A program made the translations under genes and the position numbers. The notes beneath the pieces were generated by a model. That model was not told the origin of the DNA, did not search any database, and saw only the letters and a list, made by a program, of their open reading frames with translations. A stretch of 64,000 bases of DNA from an uncultured Clostridia bacterium (GTDB lineage Bacteria; Bacillota; Clostridia; Christensenellales; Borkfalkiaceae): NCBI GenBank assembly GCA_945949395.1, contig CAMFEK010000002.1, positions 1 through 64,000 of the forward strand, written 5' to 3'. Shown piece by piece: positions 41,963 to 51,449 of this stretch (its first letter is position 1; each line of letters begins with the position of its first letter).

Positions 41963-42143
41963 GCTGTTATAAAACGAACTTATTATGAATATTTATAATA
42001 ACTATTAAATAATTTTCGAAAGATTATTGATTTATTAAAAAAATATGCTAAAATAGAATCATAAAGACTTATTTTTTGTCTCAATAATATGATAGTTAAA
42101 ATAATTATTAGTTTTTATTATGATTTTGTGGAGAGGTGATGGC

Positions 42144-42860
42144 GTGAAATCGAAAATTCTAAACGATTACGATCTGCAAAAAGCGATCGACGAATGGCAT
42201 TGGAAATCGAGCGTCGACGAGGGAGCCGTTCAGGAAAACATTTATCAGGTGGGATTGAAGTTCAAAAGTTATCAGCCGCAAGAAGACGTTTGGGAAGGGG
42301 ATATCGTCACCGTCCGAATGAGCGGCGGGACGAAAAAATTCAATCGCACGGCGAAGATCCGCGTGGGGAACAATCTGTTCGATAAAACGCTCGAATCGGC
42401 AATCGTCGGCAAAAAGGTCGGGGAAGAATACGCTTGTTCCCACCCGACGGGGGAGATTCGTTATACCGTCTTGGACAGCAGTCGTCTCATCGTTCCCTTC
42501 GTTTTGGCGTCGGGTTTCGTGATGGGAAAAATGGCCTTCGGTATCAGGGACTTGGTAAACCGTAAGTCGGCGGAAATGGCGCGCGACGTGTCCGAAAAGG
42601 TCGCCAACGAAATGCTCATCAAAGCCGCCTCTTCCGAGGAAAAGGAAGTGAAAAACGGTTTGGCGCGCATGAAGGATCTCTACAAGACGAGCATCAAGGC
42701 AAGCTGGATCGGGAATCTCGCAAGCCCCGTCAATACCATCGTCGTCATGAACGCCGGCGCGATCGAAGCGACGGGCACGCACGAAACGTTGATGAGAATG
42801 AGTCCCACTTACCGTGACTACGTCGTCCTGCAAACGAAAGCGGGAGGTAACGAATCATGA
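42144..42860 (+). CDS. Chimeric protein: FKBP-like front with ABC-transporter tail
   Basis: GTG 42144 (GGAGAGG 7 bases upstream) gives 238 residues. The first 150 residues include VGKKVGEEYACSHPTGE, resembling the ligand loop of FKBP or trigger-factor-type folds, then a hydrophobic stretch. The last 50 residues (VVMNAGAIEATGTHETLM, then SPTYRDYVVLQ) are the end of an ABC-exporter ATPase, without any Walker motif. The joint near residue 185 looks like a deletion fusing two genes in frame. Function of the product is doubtful. It overlaps the next gene by 4 bases. Confidence 0.6.
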   Translation: MKSKILNDYDLQKAIDEWHWKSSVDEGAVQENIYQVGLKFKSYQPQEDVWEGDIVTVRMSGGTKKFNRTAKIRVGNNLFDKTLESAIVGKKVGEEYACSHPTGEIRYTVLDSSRLIVPFVLASGFVMGKMAFGIRDLVNRKSAEMARDVSEKVANEMLIKAASSEEKEVKNGLARMKDLYKTSIKASWIGNLASPVNTIVVMNAGAIEATGTHETLMRMSPTYRDYVVLQTKAGGNES

Positions 42861-43711
42861 CAAAAAAACAGAACGTATCCGTATTTTCCAAAGTATTCAC
42901 CGTCGTATTCGTCGTTGTCCTTTTGGCGCTGCTCGTCTTTTCCTACGTAATTTTAGGCGTAACCCCCGACTTTGTCAAGCCCATTTCCTTTAACGTCGAC
43001 ACCAATTGCTACGAGTACACCCTCGACGAATTTGCCGAATTTTTGAACGAAAAGGAATATATGTCGGAAACGCAATATACTTCGTTTTCCGTCGACGGGG
43101 TAACGGAGGCGAGAAGGTACGGCGATACCGTCCTCCTGCGTTGGGATACCGAAAATATGGACAAGGAGAGCGAGGCGTATTCCGACTGGAAACGGTATTC
43201 CAACATCGGCAACATGACGCTGAATGACGGCTCCTTCATCATCGTGTACGGTTGTTTCGGCGCAAGCTACAAGGAAAAAGCCGAGGGCGAAACGACGGAA
43301 ACCTACAAGATATTCGAGGGCTTTCCCATGGACTATTCGGGCAATCACGGCAACCTCACCGTTTGGGATTGCACCTTCGAGCAGTTCATCGATTACATGG
43401 TTCAGCTGGGTCATTTCAATCGGGAGGACGCGCTACTCATGACGACGATCGGCACGGAAAACTGGATCTACGACAGCGTGGACGTCATGTGGTGGGACGT
43501 GGACAATCTCGCCGAAGGAACGGATGCCGCCAATTACTGGAAGGAATTCCAGGAAAACGGAGGCTATATCATGTTCGGCGGCAGCGTATACGCACCCGTA
43601 TTCAACGGACCTTTCGCCATCAAGGCGAACGCAGGCTTTTCGGGCAATACGGACAAGCTCTACGAAGATTTCATGAATTTCCCCAAGAACTATACCCCCT
43701 CCGAGGGTTAA
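42857..43711 (+). CDS. Unrecognised membrane-anchored extracellular protein
   Basis: 284 residues with one N-terminal membrane helix (about 10-33) and an acidic, Trp- and Tyr-rich outer domain. Repeating ideas such as FAEFLNEKEYMSETQY and FIDYMVQLGHFNREDAL suggest two similar halves. No family is recognised. The start overlaps the chimeric gene's stop (ATGA). If the ABC tail upstream is original, this gene once followed an ABC exporter and could be its accessory protein. Confidence 0.6.
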   Translation: MTKKQNVSVFSKVFTVVFVVVLLALLVFSYVILGVTPDFVKPISFNVDTNCYEYTLDEFAEFLNEKEYMSETQYTSFSVDGVTEARRYGDTVLLRWDTENMDKESEAYSDWKRYSNIGNMTLNDGSFIIVYGCFGASYKEKAEGETTETYKIFEGFPMDYSGNHGNLTVWDCTFEQFIDYMVQLGHFNREDALLMTTIGTENWIYDSVDVMWWDVDNLAEGTDAANYWKEFQENGGYIMFGGSVYAPVFNGPFAIKANAGFSGNTDKLYEDFMNFPKNYTPSEG

Positions 43712-43821
43712 AAGGAAAAGCGGTGCGGAAGCGAGAAATCGCTCCCGCTCGTTTTCTTTGCGGCAGGCGATTGACTTTTGGTTGCATAAACACTATAATA
43801 TGGATAGAAAAAGGAGAAACT

Positions 43822-44640
43822 ATGAGAAACACCTCGGAAATACGCAAAGCGAATCATTTTCATATCTTGCAGATGCTGGCAAACGGAAAGGAATACACGG
43901 TAGCGGAAATGTCCTCTCTGACGGGGCTGTGCGCCGCCACCTGCAACACCATTCTGCGCGAAATGGCGCAAAAGGGGGAGGCTCTTGCCGAAAAGAGGCA
44001 GATGAACGAGGTGGGTCGCGCGTCCGTCATCTATCGCCTGAATGCGGAGTACAGAAGTATTTTATACGTTTTTCCGGGGGAAGGGGGAACGCTCGTCGTC
44101 TACGTGGCGTATTATTACGGCGGGCAACGGTCGTACGAGAGCTTTCCTTGCGAGCGGTACGACTACGATACCGTATCTTTCCGCGTGAAACGAGCGCTCG
44201 AAAAATATTCCAACATCGACGGCGTCTATGTCGCCGTGCCGCGCGGCGTTTCGGCGGCGGAATGGCGCGTGCGATTAGAGGCAGAATGTACGGCGTCCGT
44301 CCACGCGGCGTATGCGGACGAATACGCGCTCGGCGGATATCTCGATAAAGAGGGGGTCGGCGGCAAGGAATTTCTTCTCGTTCGGGAACAGGAAAACAAA
44401 AATTATGCCATCTCCCTCTACGTAAACGGAAAAGCGGTGGGCGGGAACGCCTGCCCCGCGGAATTTTCTCTCTCGGAGGCGGAACACGCCGTCGCCGTGA
44501 TGAATCGAGCGCTCCGTCCGAACGCTGTCTTGCTTTCGGGAAACAAAGAGGCGTTCTCTTCTCTCCCCGTTCGGGAGATACGCGATTTTGACGGCTATCT
44601 CTTGAACGGCATGACGGTTTGCTCGTTACAAAAGAAATAA
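43822..44640 (+). CDS. Degenerate ROK-like transcription regulator
   Basis: 272 residues, ATG 43822 behind AAAGGAG. The N-terminal winged helix (ANHFHILQMLANGKEYTVAE and SSLTGLCAATCNTILREM) and the VGR-x-x-x-x-YRLN wing are typical of ROK repressors. The C-terminal part has the rough length of one ROK lobe but lacks a clear ATP-binding DxGxT or zinc-binding motif, so it senses ligand at most. It lies 37 bases before the serine ammonia-lyase and may control it. Confidence 0.65.
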   Translation: MRNTSEIRKANHFHILQMLANGKEYTVAEMSSLTGLCAATCNTILREMAQKGEALAEKRQMNEVGRASVIYRLNAEYRSILYVFPGEGGTLVVYVAYYYGGQRSYESFPCERYDYDTVSFRVKRALEKYSNIDGVYVAVPRGVSAAEWRVRLEAECTASVHAAYADEYALGGYLDKEGVGGKEFLLVREQENKNYAISLYVNGKAVGGNACPAEFSLSEAEHAVAVMNRALRPNAVLLSGNKEAFSSLPVREIRDFDGYLLNGMTVCSLQKK

Positions 44641-44677
44641 TGCGCGCATACATAAGGAAAAAAGGGGGAAACAGATC

Positions 44678-45889
44678 ATGCGATCGTTAAGAGAAATTTA
44701 CAGAATCGGGCGCGGACCTTCCAGTTCGCATACCATGGGACCGGAATACGCGGCGAAGGTCGTATCGGAAAAATTCCCGTCTGCGGACTGGTTTGCCGTC
44801 CATTTATACGGCTCTCTCGCCCTGACCGGAAAGGGTCACGGCACGGATAAAATTTTGCGGGAGACCTTTGCGCCCCGCAAGTGCGAGGTTTGCTTCGACG
44901 CGTCCGTCCCCTGTCCCGTGCACCCGAACACCATGGACTTCTTCGCCTTTTGCGGCGAGGAGCTGCTCGGAAAGATACGGGCGTACAGCGTGGGCGGCGG
45001 CGCCGTTCTCTTCGAAGGGGAAAAACCGCCCGTCGAGAGCGAAGTGTACCCGCTGAATACCTTCACGGAAATTTCCACCTATTGCAAAAGTCAAGGCATG
45101 CGCATCTGGGAATACGTGCGGGAATGCGAGGGGGAAGGTATCTTCGACTATCTGCACAAGGTGTGGGAGCAGATGAAAAACGCCGTGCACGACGGACTCA
45201 CGACGTCGGGCGTGCTCCCCGGTCGGCTCAGAACGCAGCGCAGGGCGCAACTCTTATACGGTCAGCGCCATATCGACGAATCGGCGCAGACGCGGGAGAA
45301 TCGCTTGGTCTGCGCGTACGCGTTCGCGGTCAGCGAACAGAACGCCGACGGCGGGACGGTGGTAACGGCGCCCACCTGCGGCGCTTGCGGCGTCGTGCCC
45401 TCGGTGCTGAAATATATGCAGGAGAGCCGTTCCTTTTCCGACGAGGAGATCGTCCGCGCCTTGGCCACGGGCGGCGTCGTGGGGAATATCATAAAAAAGA
45501 ACGCGTCCATCAGCGGGGCGGAATGCGGCTGTCAGGCGGAGATCGGCACGGCTTGTTCCATGGCTGCCGCGGCGCTCGGCGAGCTGTTCGGGCTCGGCAT
45601 CGATCAGATCGAATACGCGGCGGAGGTGGCGATGGAGCACCATCTCGGGCTCACCTGCGACCCCATTGCGGGGCTCGTGCAGATCCCCTGCATCGAGCGC
45701 AACGCCGTCGCCGCCATGCGGGCGATCAACGCGCTCTCGCTCGCGAACTTTTTGACGGCGTCGTCAAAGATACATTTCGACGTCGTGGTCAAGACGATGT
45801 ACAACACGGGGAAAGACTTGAACATCAGCTATCGGGAAACTTCATCGGGCGGTCTCGCACGTTACTATCCCGTAGAAGATCTGGCGTGA
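44678..45889 (+). CDS. sdaA: L-serine ammonia-lyase (iron-sulfur L-serine dehydratase)
   Basis: 403 residues, single-chain type. GPSSSHTMGP near the N-terminus marks the beta part; the alpha part has CGACGVVP, GNIIKKNASISGAECGCQ and a CSMAAAAL helix that carry the Cys ligands of the oxygen-sensitive [4Fe-4S] cluster. It turns L-serine into pyruvate and ammonia, giving carbon and energy to an amino-acid-using anaerobe. Shorter than the 450-residue enteric enzymes but complete in motifs. Confidence 0.88.
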   Translation: MRSLREIYRIGRGPSSSHTMGPEYAAKVVSEKFPSADWFAVHLYGSLALTGKGHGTDKILRETFAPRKCEVCFDASVPCPVHPNTMDFFAFCGEELLGKIRAYSVGGGAVLFEGEKPPVESEVYPLNTFTEISTYCKSQGMRIWEYVRECEGEGIFDYLHKVWEQMKNAVHDGLTTSGVLPGRLRTQRRAQLLYGQRHIDESAQTRENRLVCAYAFAVSEQNADGGTVVTAPTCGACGVVPSVLKYMQESRSFSDEEIVRALATGGVVGNIIKKNASISGAECGCQAEIGTACSMAAAALGELFGLGIDQIEYAAEVAMEHHLGLTCDPIAGLVQIPCIERNAVAAMRAINALSLANFLTASSKIHFDVVVKTMYNTGKDLNISYRETSSGGLARYYPVEDLA

Positions 45890-45952
45890 TCGGCGGGCTC
45901 CCGTCCTTTGCAAAAGGAAGAATTTTTTTTGGAAATATGATGAATAATTGTG

Positions 45953-45981
45953 TTGATTATTGAAAGGGAGTGTGCTATAAT
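45953..45981 (+). promoter_or_regulatory. Promoter of the oxygen-detoxification operon
   Basis: TTGATT (45953-45958), 17 bases, TATAAT (45976-45981). Confidence 0.78.
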
Positions 45982-46021
45982 TTAGGAAAGCCAAAATTTC
46001 TTTTCAGATAAGGAGGATATC

Positions 46022-46645
46022 ATGGATTCTAAGGTTTTGCAAAAACTAAGTTACGGATTATTCGTACTGACGACGAATGACAACGGAACGGATAACGGTT
46101 GCATCGTCAATACCGTCGAACAGCTCGCATCCGATCCCTTGACGCTCTGCGTTGCGGTAAACAAGGCGAATTATACCTGCGAAATGATCCAAAGGAGTAA
46201 AAAATTCACCGTTTCCGTGTTGAGCGAAGGGGCGACCTTCGACGTGTTCAAGCGTTTCGGTTTTCAGTCGGGCAGAACGGCGAATAAATTCGAAGGCTAC
46301 GCCGCCTGCAAGCGCGTGTTCGGCGATATGCTCGCCGTCACCGAAGGGACGAACGCCTACGTCTGCGTCGAGGTAGAAAGAGAAATCGATCTCGGCAGTC
46401 ACATTCTGTTTTTGGGAAAACCCGTCGAGGGGGAAATTTTGAATCAGGTTCCTTCGGCGACGTACGCGTATTATTTCGCGAACATCAAACCCAAGCCCCA
46501 GGCGGTGGGCAAGACGGCGGATAACAAAACCATCTGGAGATGCACGATCTGCGGCTATGAATACGTGGGGGAGGAAATGCCCGACGACTTCATCTGCCCG
46601 CTCTGCAAGCACCCCAAATCGGATTTTGAAAAGATCGTCAAGTAA
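46022..46645 (+). CDS. Flavin reductase-rubredoxin fusion (high-molecular-weight rubredoxin type)
   Basis: 207 residues. Residues 1-150 form a flavin-reductase-like FMN domain (LSYGLFVLTT, NTVEQLASDPLTLCVAVNK). The C-terminal 45 residues are a rubredoxin with CTICGYEY and CPLCKHPKSDF. In Moorella-type systems this protein passes NAD(P)H electrons to the flavodiiron protein, which is encoded 2 genes on. ATG 46022 follows AAGGAGG. Intact. Confidence 0.88.
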   Translation: MDSKVLQKLSYGLFVLTTNDNGTDNGCIVNTVEQLASDPLTLCVAVNKANYTCEMIQRSKKFTVSVLSEGATFDVFKRFGFQSGRTANKFEGYAACKRVFGDMLAVTEGTNAYVCVEVEREIDLGSHILFLGKPVEGEILNQVPSATYAYYFANIKPKPQAVGKTADNKTIWRCTICGYEYVGEEMPDDFICPLCKHPKSDFEKIVK

Positions 46646-46729
46646 CGCTTTTTAAGTAAGGCAACCAAAACACGAAAATACCGTTTCCCGCAAACGGAAA
46701 CGGCGACTATAAAATATGGAGGTATTACA

Positions 46730-46888
46730 ATGAAGTATATTTGTGAAGTATGCGGTTGGGAGTATGACGAAGAAGTCGGCGCACCCGAATACGGAATCGA
46801 GCCCGGAACGAAATTCGAGGATCTCCCTGAAGATTTCACCTGTCCTCTTTGCGGCGTCGGGAAAGATCAGTTCAGCAAGGAAGAGTAA
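46730..46888 (+). CDS. Rubredoxin
   Basis: 52 residues, ATG 46730 behind TGGAGG. Both iron-binding pairs are present: CEVCGWEYD and [11 protein letters not shown], with the usual GIEPGT and LPEDF between them. A one-electron carrier to FprA, whose start lies 2 bases after this stop. Confidence 0.93.
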   Translation: MKYICEVCGWEYDEEVGAPEYGIEPGTKFEDLPEDFTCPLCGVGKDQFSKEE

Positions 46889-46890
46889 GT

Positions 46891-48051
46891 ATGTTTATTT
46901 CTGACGACATTCACTACATCGGAGTCAACGATCATCAGATCGATTTTTTCGAGGGGCAATTTGAAGTCCCTCTCGGCATGGCGTACAATTCCTACGTGAT
47001 CCTGGACGAAAAGATCGCCGTCGTCGACTCGGTGGAACACGGTTTCACGGAAGAATGGCTTGGCAACCTGAAAAAGGTCATCGGTGAAAGAGCCGTTGAT
47101 TATTTGATCGTACAGCACATGGAGCCGGATCATTCTTCGAGCATTCTCGGATTTCTCCAAGCGTATCCGACGGTGAAGCTCGTTTCTTCCGACAAAGCGT
47201 TTAAGATGATGGCGAATTTCTACGGCGTGAGCGACGTTTCCAAGCAGATCGTCGTAAAGGAAGGGGACAGCCTTTCCTTGGGCAAGCATACGTTGAAATT
47301 CATCGCGGCGCCCATGGTGCACTGGCCGGAGGTCATCATGACGTACGACGAGTGCGACAAAGTCCTCTTCTCGGCGGATGCGTTCGGTAAATTCGGCGCC
47401 AACGACGTGGAGGACCCCGAAGGTTGGGCTTGCGAAGCGAGAAGATATTATTTCGGCATCGTCGGCAAGTACGGCGTGCAGGTTCAGAATTTGCTCAAAA
47501 AAGCGTCCGCTTTGGAAATCAAGACGATCTGCTCGCTCCACGGTCCCGTTTTAAGCGGCGACCTCTCCTACTATTTGGACGTTTACCGCACCTGGTCGAG
47601 CTACGGCGTGGAATCGGAAGGCATCGTCGTCGCCTATACTTCCGTCTACGGAAACACGGCGACCGCGGCAGAATATCTTGCGGATCAACTCCGCGAAAAC
47701 GGCTGTAAAAAGGTCGTGCTCATCGACCTCATTCGCGAGGATCTGCACGAGTCCGTAGAGGACGCATTCCGCTACGGCACGATGGTGCTGGCAACCACCA
47801 CCTACAACAACGACGTTTTCCCGAGAATGAAGCAGTTCATCGAGCACCTGACGGAGCGCGGCTATCAAAAGAGAAAGCTCGCGTTCATCGAAAACGGTTC
47901 CTGGGCGCCTACCGCCGCCAAGGGGATGAAGAGCCTTTTTGAAAATTGCAAGGAAATTACTTACGCGGAAAACAACGTCACCATTTTGTCCGCACTCAAA
48001 GAGGACGGAAAAGCAAAACTCGAATCGCTGGCAAAGGAATTGACGGCGTAA
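46891..48051 (+). CDS. fprA: Flavodiiron protein (oxygen or NO reductase)
   Basis: 386 residues. The metallo-beta-lactamase-like half carries the diiron ligands in HMEPDHSSS and further His/Asp residues near APMVHWPEVIMTYDE and SADAFGKFG. The flavodoxin half begins near residue 245 with VAYTSVYGNTATAAEYLA. It reduces O2 to water (or NO to N2O) with rubredoxin electrons and protects an anaerobe. The three genes form one operon from the promoter at 45953. Confidence 0.92.
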   Translation: MFISDDIHYIGVNDHQIDFFEGQFEVPLGMAYNSYVILDEKIAVVDSVEHGFTEEWLGNLKKVIGERAVDYLIVQHMEPDHSSSILGFLQAYPTVKLVSSDKAFKMMANFYGVSDVSKQIVVKEGDSLSLGKHTLKFIAAPMVHWPEVIMTYDECDKVLFSADAFGKFGANDVEDPEGWACEARRYYFGIVGKYGVQVQNLLKKASALEIKTICSLHGPVLSGDLSYYLDVYRTWSSYGVESEGIVVAYTSVYGNTATAAEYLADQLRENGCKKVVLIDLIREDLHESVEDAFRYGTMVLATTTYNNDVFPRMKQFIEHLTERGYQKRKLAFIENGSWAPTAAKGMKSLFENCKEITYAENNVTILSALKEDGKAKLESLAKELTA

Positions 48052-48082
48052 AGACGAGGAAATCAAGCCTAAACAGGGCAAG

Positions 48083-48120
48083 CGGCGCAGCGGTATTCGC
48101 TGCGCCGTAACGATATTTTT
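48083..48120 (+). terminator. Terminator of the fprA operon
   Basis: CGGCGCAGCG / CGCTGCGCCG, loop GTATT, then T-rich. Confidence 0.8.
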
Positions 48121-48171
48121 TAAGTCGATTCGGGCCCACGGTGTCTTTTGATAAGAATCGCGCGCAAAAAA

Positions 48172-48193
48172 ACAGCCGACGAAGGTCGGCTGT
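48172..48193 (-). terminator. Terminator of the SDR gene
   Basis: ACAGCCGAC / GTCGGCTGT with loop GAAG; on the minus strand it is followed by a T-run (48164-48171 read as A on plus). Confidence 0.8.
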
Positions 48194-48207
48194 CTTTCGT
48201 TTGTTTT

Positions 48208-49011
48208 TTACCAAGTGCGGGAATTGAGCTGTCTGAACTGCGCGACGGTGGAAACGTGAGAGTTCAAGCCGCCGTCCACGTTGACGATCTGTCCCGTAAC
48301 GTAGGAGCTTTCGTCGGAGGCGAGATATACGCACATCTGTCCGATATCTTCGGGGCAACCGTAGCGGTTGACCATAATATTGCTCAGGAAGATATCCTTG
48401 AGCGCCTGCGGCACGTAAGCCTCGTTCTGGGGGGTCACGATCAACCCGGGACGCACGCAGTTGCAGCGAATGTTCTGCTTGCCGTACTGCAAAGCGGTGG
48501 ACTGCGTCAAGAGATCGACGCCCGCCTTCGCGCAGGCGTAAGCGGTGGAGCCCAAGTCGCCGCCGCAGGACGCCATCGAACCGATATTGATGATGGAGCC
48601 GCCCTTTTCGTTTTTCTTCATATAGGGCAGCGCGCATTTGGTGGCGTAGAAGGTGCCGCGGATATCGCTCTGGAAGATTTTATCCCACATTTCGAGCGTC
48701 AGCTCGTCCACGCGACCGTCCTTCAAGCCGACGTTCGCCGCGTTGTTCACCAAAACGTCGAGTTTGCCGTATTTTTCCACCGTGTCAGCGATCAACTGTT
48801 CGATGCTCTCCGTCACGGTGATATCCATAAAGTGGTAGGATGCCTCCCCGCCCTCTTTGACGATCTCGTCAACGACGGCTTGTCCCTTTTCCTGTCTGCG
48901 CCCGCAAATGACGACCTTTGCGCCCTCTGCCGCGAATAATTTTGCGATGCCGATACCGATTCCGCTCGTGGAACCCGTTACGATAGCTACTTTATCCTTT
49001 AATCTGTTCAT
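48208..49011 (-). CDS. Short-chain dehydrogenase/reductase
   Basis: 267 residues, classical SDR. Cofactor motif TGSTSGIG near residue 12, NNAA near 89, and the catalytic Ser and Tyr-x-x-x-Lys set as GSMASCGGD then AYACAKAG. GRR after the second strand suggests NADP use. Substrate is unknown. The C-terminus NVDGGLNSH is standard. It stands alone between two terminators and faces the LysR regulator's 3' end on the same strand, so LysR may regulate it only indirectly. Confidence 0.85.
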   Translation of the reverse strand: MNRLKDKVAIVTGSTSGIGIGIAKLFAAEGAKVVICGRRQEKGQAVVDEIVKEGGEASYHFMDITVTESIEQLIADTVEKYGKLDVLVNNAANVGLKDGRVDELTLEMWDKIFQSDIRGTFYATKCALPYMKKNEKGGSIINIGSMASCGGDLGSTAYACAKAGVDLLTQSTALQYGKQNIRCNCVRPGLIVTPQNEAYVPQALKDIFLSNIMVNRYGCPEDIGQMCVYLASDESSYVTGQIVNVDGGLNSHVSTVAQFRQLNSRTW

Positions 49012-49081
49012 GGGTTTCTCCTTTTGCGCATTCGCGCACGATAAATTCTATTATATATTATATACCTGTATCGAAATAATG

Positions 49082-49981
49082 TCAATACCCTTTTTCAAAA
49101 GATTTCCTTCCGTCTGGTTTTAAGGCAAGGCAGAGGCGATACACCTGCTCCTGCTTTTCGGTGAATTTTTTATTCTTGCGCGCGATGACGCTCACCTCCC
49201 GCTCGAACGCCACGTCCGAGCAGATCTCCCGCAAACTTTTCTCCCGAATATAGGGCGCCGTGAGCGCGTAGGGCAAAACGGCGACGCCGATTCCCCGCCT
49301 CGCCGCGGCGATAATGGCGGAGTCGCTCGCCGAGGTCAGCGTGGGGGTCACGCTCACCCCGTAGAGGGATAACACGCTCTCTAACAGTTCTCTCGACGGA
49401 CTTCCCTCCTCGCGCAACAGCAATTTGTAATTTTTCAGATCGCGCACGGAAAGGTTGCTCGGCGCCTCGTCGCCGTAGCGGCATACGAAAGCTAACCGAT
49501 CGCGCCAAAAGGCGGTCGAACGCAAAAGGGGGGAATGTGCCGCCCCCTCGATCACGGCGAGGTCGATGTCGCCCGATAGGAGCATCTCTTCGATGACGGC
49601 GGTTTTCTCTACGCGCGCGGTCAGCTCCACTTCGGGCAGCGTTCGGCAGGTTTCCTCCATCAAGAGGGGCAAAAACACCTTTCCGAGCGTCATCGAACAG
49701 CCTATTTTGACGGAATCGTTCTTCTTGGCGTCGTAGGCGAGCGTTTCAAATTCGTCGAAAGAGGAGATCACTTCCTTGGCTTTCGCTAAGAGCGCCCTGC
49801 CCTGCTCGGTGATGAATAGCCTCTGCTTTACGCGGGAGAAGAGCGTCACGTTATAATATTTTTCCAGCTCCGCGATCGTCTGGCTGACGGACGGCTGCGC
49901 GATATGCAGACTTTCCGCCGCTCTCGTCATGCTGCCGCTCTCGCACACGGCGAGGAACGTCCTTAAATGTCGTATCGTCAT
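49082..49981 (-). CDS. LysR-family transcription regulator
   Basis: 299 residues. Winged HTH at the N-terminus: MTIRHLRTFLAVCESGSMTR, then AESLHIAQPSVSQTIAELE. A periplasmic-binding-like effector domain follows (about 90-290). It lies upstream of the SDR gene on the same strand and diverges from the potassium operon, so either could be its target. The region 49982-50022 is AT-rich and may hold its site. Confidence 0.85.
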   Translation of the reverse strand: MTIRHLRTFLAVCESGSMTRAAESLHIAQPSVSQTIAELEKYYNVTLFSRVKQRLFITEQGRALLAKAKEVISSFDEFETLAYDAKKNDSVKIGCSMTLGKVFLPLLMEETCRTLPEVELTARVEKTAVIEEMLLSGDIDLAVIEGAAHSPLLRSTAFWRDRLAFVCRYGDEAPSNLSVRDLKNYKLLLREEGSPSRELLESVLSLYGVSVTPTLTSASDSAIIAAARRGIGVAVLPYALTAPYIREKSLREICSDVAFEREVSVIARKNKKFTEKQEQVYRLCLALKPDGRKSFEKGY

Positions 49982-50022
49982 ATCATAACCTTTTACCTAT
50001 GAACTATATTATATTATACTAT

Positions 50023-50051
50023 TTTACATATCGTCTGTCAAGGGGTATAAT
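50023..50051 (+). promoter_or_regulatory. Promoter of the Ktr potassium operon
   Basis: TTTACA (50023-50028), 17 bases, TATAAT (50046-50051). Confidence 0.75.
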
Positions 50052-50109
50052 AAGAAAAGCGGTTAAGAAAGCCGTGGCGGCTCTGCTTATTCTCTTAAAG
50101 AAGGTCATT

Positions 50110-51447
50110 ATGGAACAACAGTCGGAACGTAAAAAGAGGAAATTAAATTCCTTTCAATGGATCATTATAGGTTTTTTGGCGGCTTTGCTGGCGGGCGCGG
50201 TCCTGCTGACGCTGCCTATCTCGTCGAAGAGCGGAGAGTTCACGCCCTTTTGCGAGGCGCTCTTCACCTCCACTTCGGCGATATGCGTCACGGGGCTGGT
50301 CGTAAGGGATACCGCCACACACTGGTCTTGGTTCGGGCAGGCGGTCATTCTGTTGCAGATACAGATGGGCGGCTTGGGCGTGATCACGATCGCCATGTCT
50401 CTCATCGCGCTCGCGCGCGGGCGCATCACACTCAAACAGCAAACGTCCATGCAGGACGCCTTCTCCGCGCCCGAGATCGGCAGCGTGTCGAGCCTTCTCA
50501 AATTCATCTTGATCGTGACTTTTTCCGCCGAACTCATCGGCGCTCTCGTCCTGATGCCCGCCTTTTGCCGCGACTTCGGGGCAAAGGGGGTATGGATGGC
50601 CCTCTTTCACGCCGTTTCCGCCTTCTGTAACGCGGGGTTCGATCTCATGGGCACGCAGGAGGCGCCCTATCAGTCGCTTACGGCGTATGCGGCGGATCCG
50701 CTCGTCAACGTCACGGTCATGTGCCTGATCGTCTTCGGCGGAATCGGCTTTTTGACGCTGTCGGATATTCGGGCGAATCGGTTTCACGTCCGAAAGTATA
50801 AAATGCAGACGAAACTCATCTTGATCCTCGCCCCCGTCTTGATTTTGATTCCCGCGCTCGTGTTCTTTTTTGCGGAATACACCGATCTGCCGATGGGGGA
50901 GAGGGTGCTGTATTCCCTCTTTCAGTCGGTCACGACGAGAACGGCGGGGTTCAACACGACGGATCTTTCCGCCATGAGCGGCGGCTCGCAGGCGATGATG
51001 ATCTTTTTGATGCTCGTGGGCGCCTCCCCCGCGTCGACGGCGGGCGGCATGAAGATCACCACGCTCGCGGTGCTCTTCCTCAACGCGTTCGCGTCCGTGC
51101 GTCGGCGGGATTGCCCCGTGGCGTTCGGCAGGCGCATCTCCGACGGGAACGTCAAGACGGCGAGCACCATTCTTTTGATGTATCTTTGCCTGTTCTTGAC
51201 GGGCGGTATCGCCATCAGCTGGATAGAATCTCTGCCCGTCGGCGCCTGCCTGTTTGAAACGGCGTCCGCGTTGGGCACGGTGGGGCTCACGCTCGGCATC
51301 ACGCCGACGCTTAGCTTGGCGTCGCAGATCATCTTGATACTCTTTATGTTTTTCGGCAGGGTCGGCGGGCTGACGCTCTTCTACGCGACCTTCTCGGAAA
51401 ACGGCAATCATGCAAAATATCCCTTGGAGGGGGTTGTGGTAGGTTAA
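50110..51447 (+). CDS. ktrB: Ktr/Trk-type potassium transporter membrane subunit
   Basis: ATG 50110 gives 445 residues; the open frame extends upstream but that part overlaps the promoter. Four M1-P-M2 repeats are seen, with the selectivity glycines in TSAICVTGLVV, VSAFCNAGFDL, VTTRTAGFNT and ASALGTVGLTLG. It takes up K+ driven by Na+ or H+, gated by the cytosolic KtrA ring encoded 2 bases downstream. Confidence 0.9.
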   Translation: MEQQSERKKRKLNSFQWIIIGFLAALLAGAVLLTLPISSKSGEFTPFCEALFTSTSAICVTGLVVRDTATHWSWFGQAVILLQIQMGGLGVITIAMSLIALARGRITLKQQTSMQDAFSAPEIGSVSSLLKFILIVTFSAELIGALVLMPAFCRDFGAKGVWMALFHAVSAFCNAGFDLMGTQEAPYQSLTAYAADPLVNVTVMCLIVFGGIGFLTLSDIRANRFHVRKYKMQTKLILILAPVLILIPALVFFFAEYTDLPMGERVLYSLFQSVTTRTAGFNTTDLSAMSGGSQAMMIFLMLVGASPASTAGGMKITTLAVLFLNAFASVRRRDCPVAFGRRISDGNVKTASTILLMYLCLFLTGGIAISWIESLPVGACLFETASALGTVGLTLGITPTLSLASQIILILFMFFGRVGGLTLFYATFSENGNHAKYPLEGVVVG

Positions 51448-51449
51448 TT

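Noticed and set aside
43252..43821. Long open frame extending upstream of the ROK-like gene
   Set aside because: It overlaps the membrane-anchored protein in another frame, is rich in Arg and Gly as expected of a GC-rich shadow, and the real start at 43822 has a good ribosome site.
44881..45963. 360-codon frame inside the serine ammonia-lyase gene
   Set aside because: Arg-rich low-complexity translation, no family motif, fully covered by sdaA in another frame.
50143..51411. 422-codon antisense frame to ktrB
   Set aside because: Charged low-complexity translation opposite a clear membrane transporter; a composition effect.
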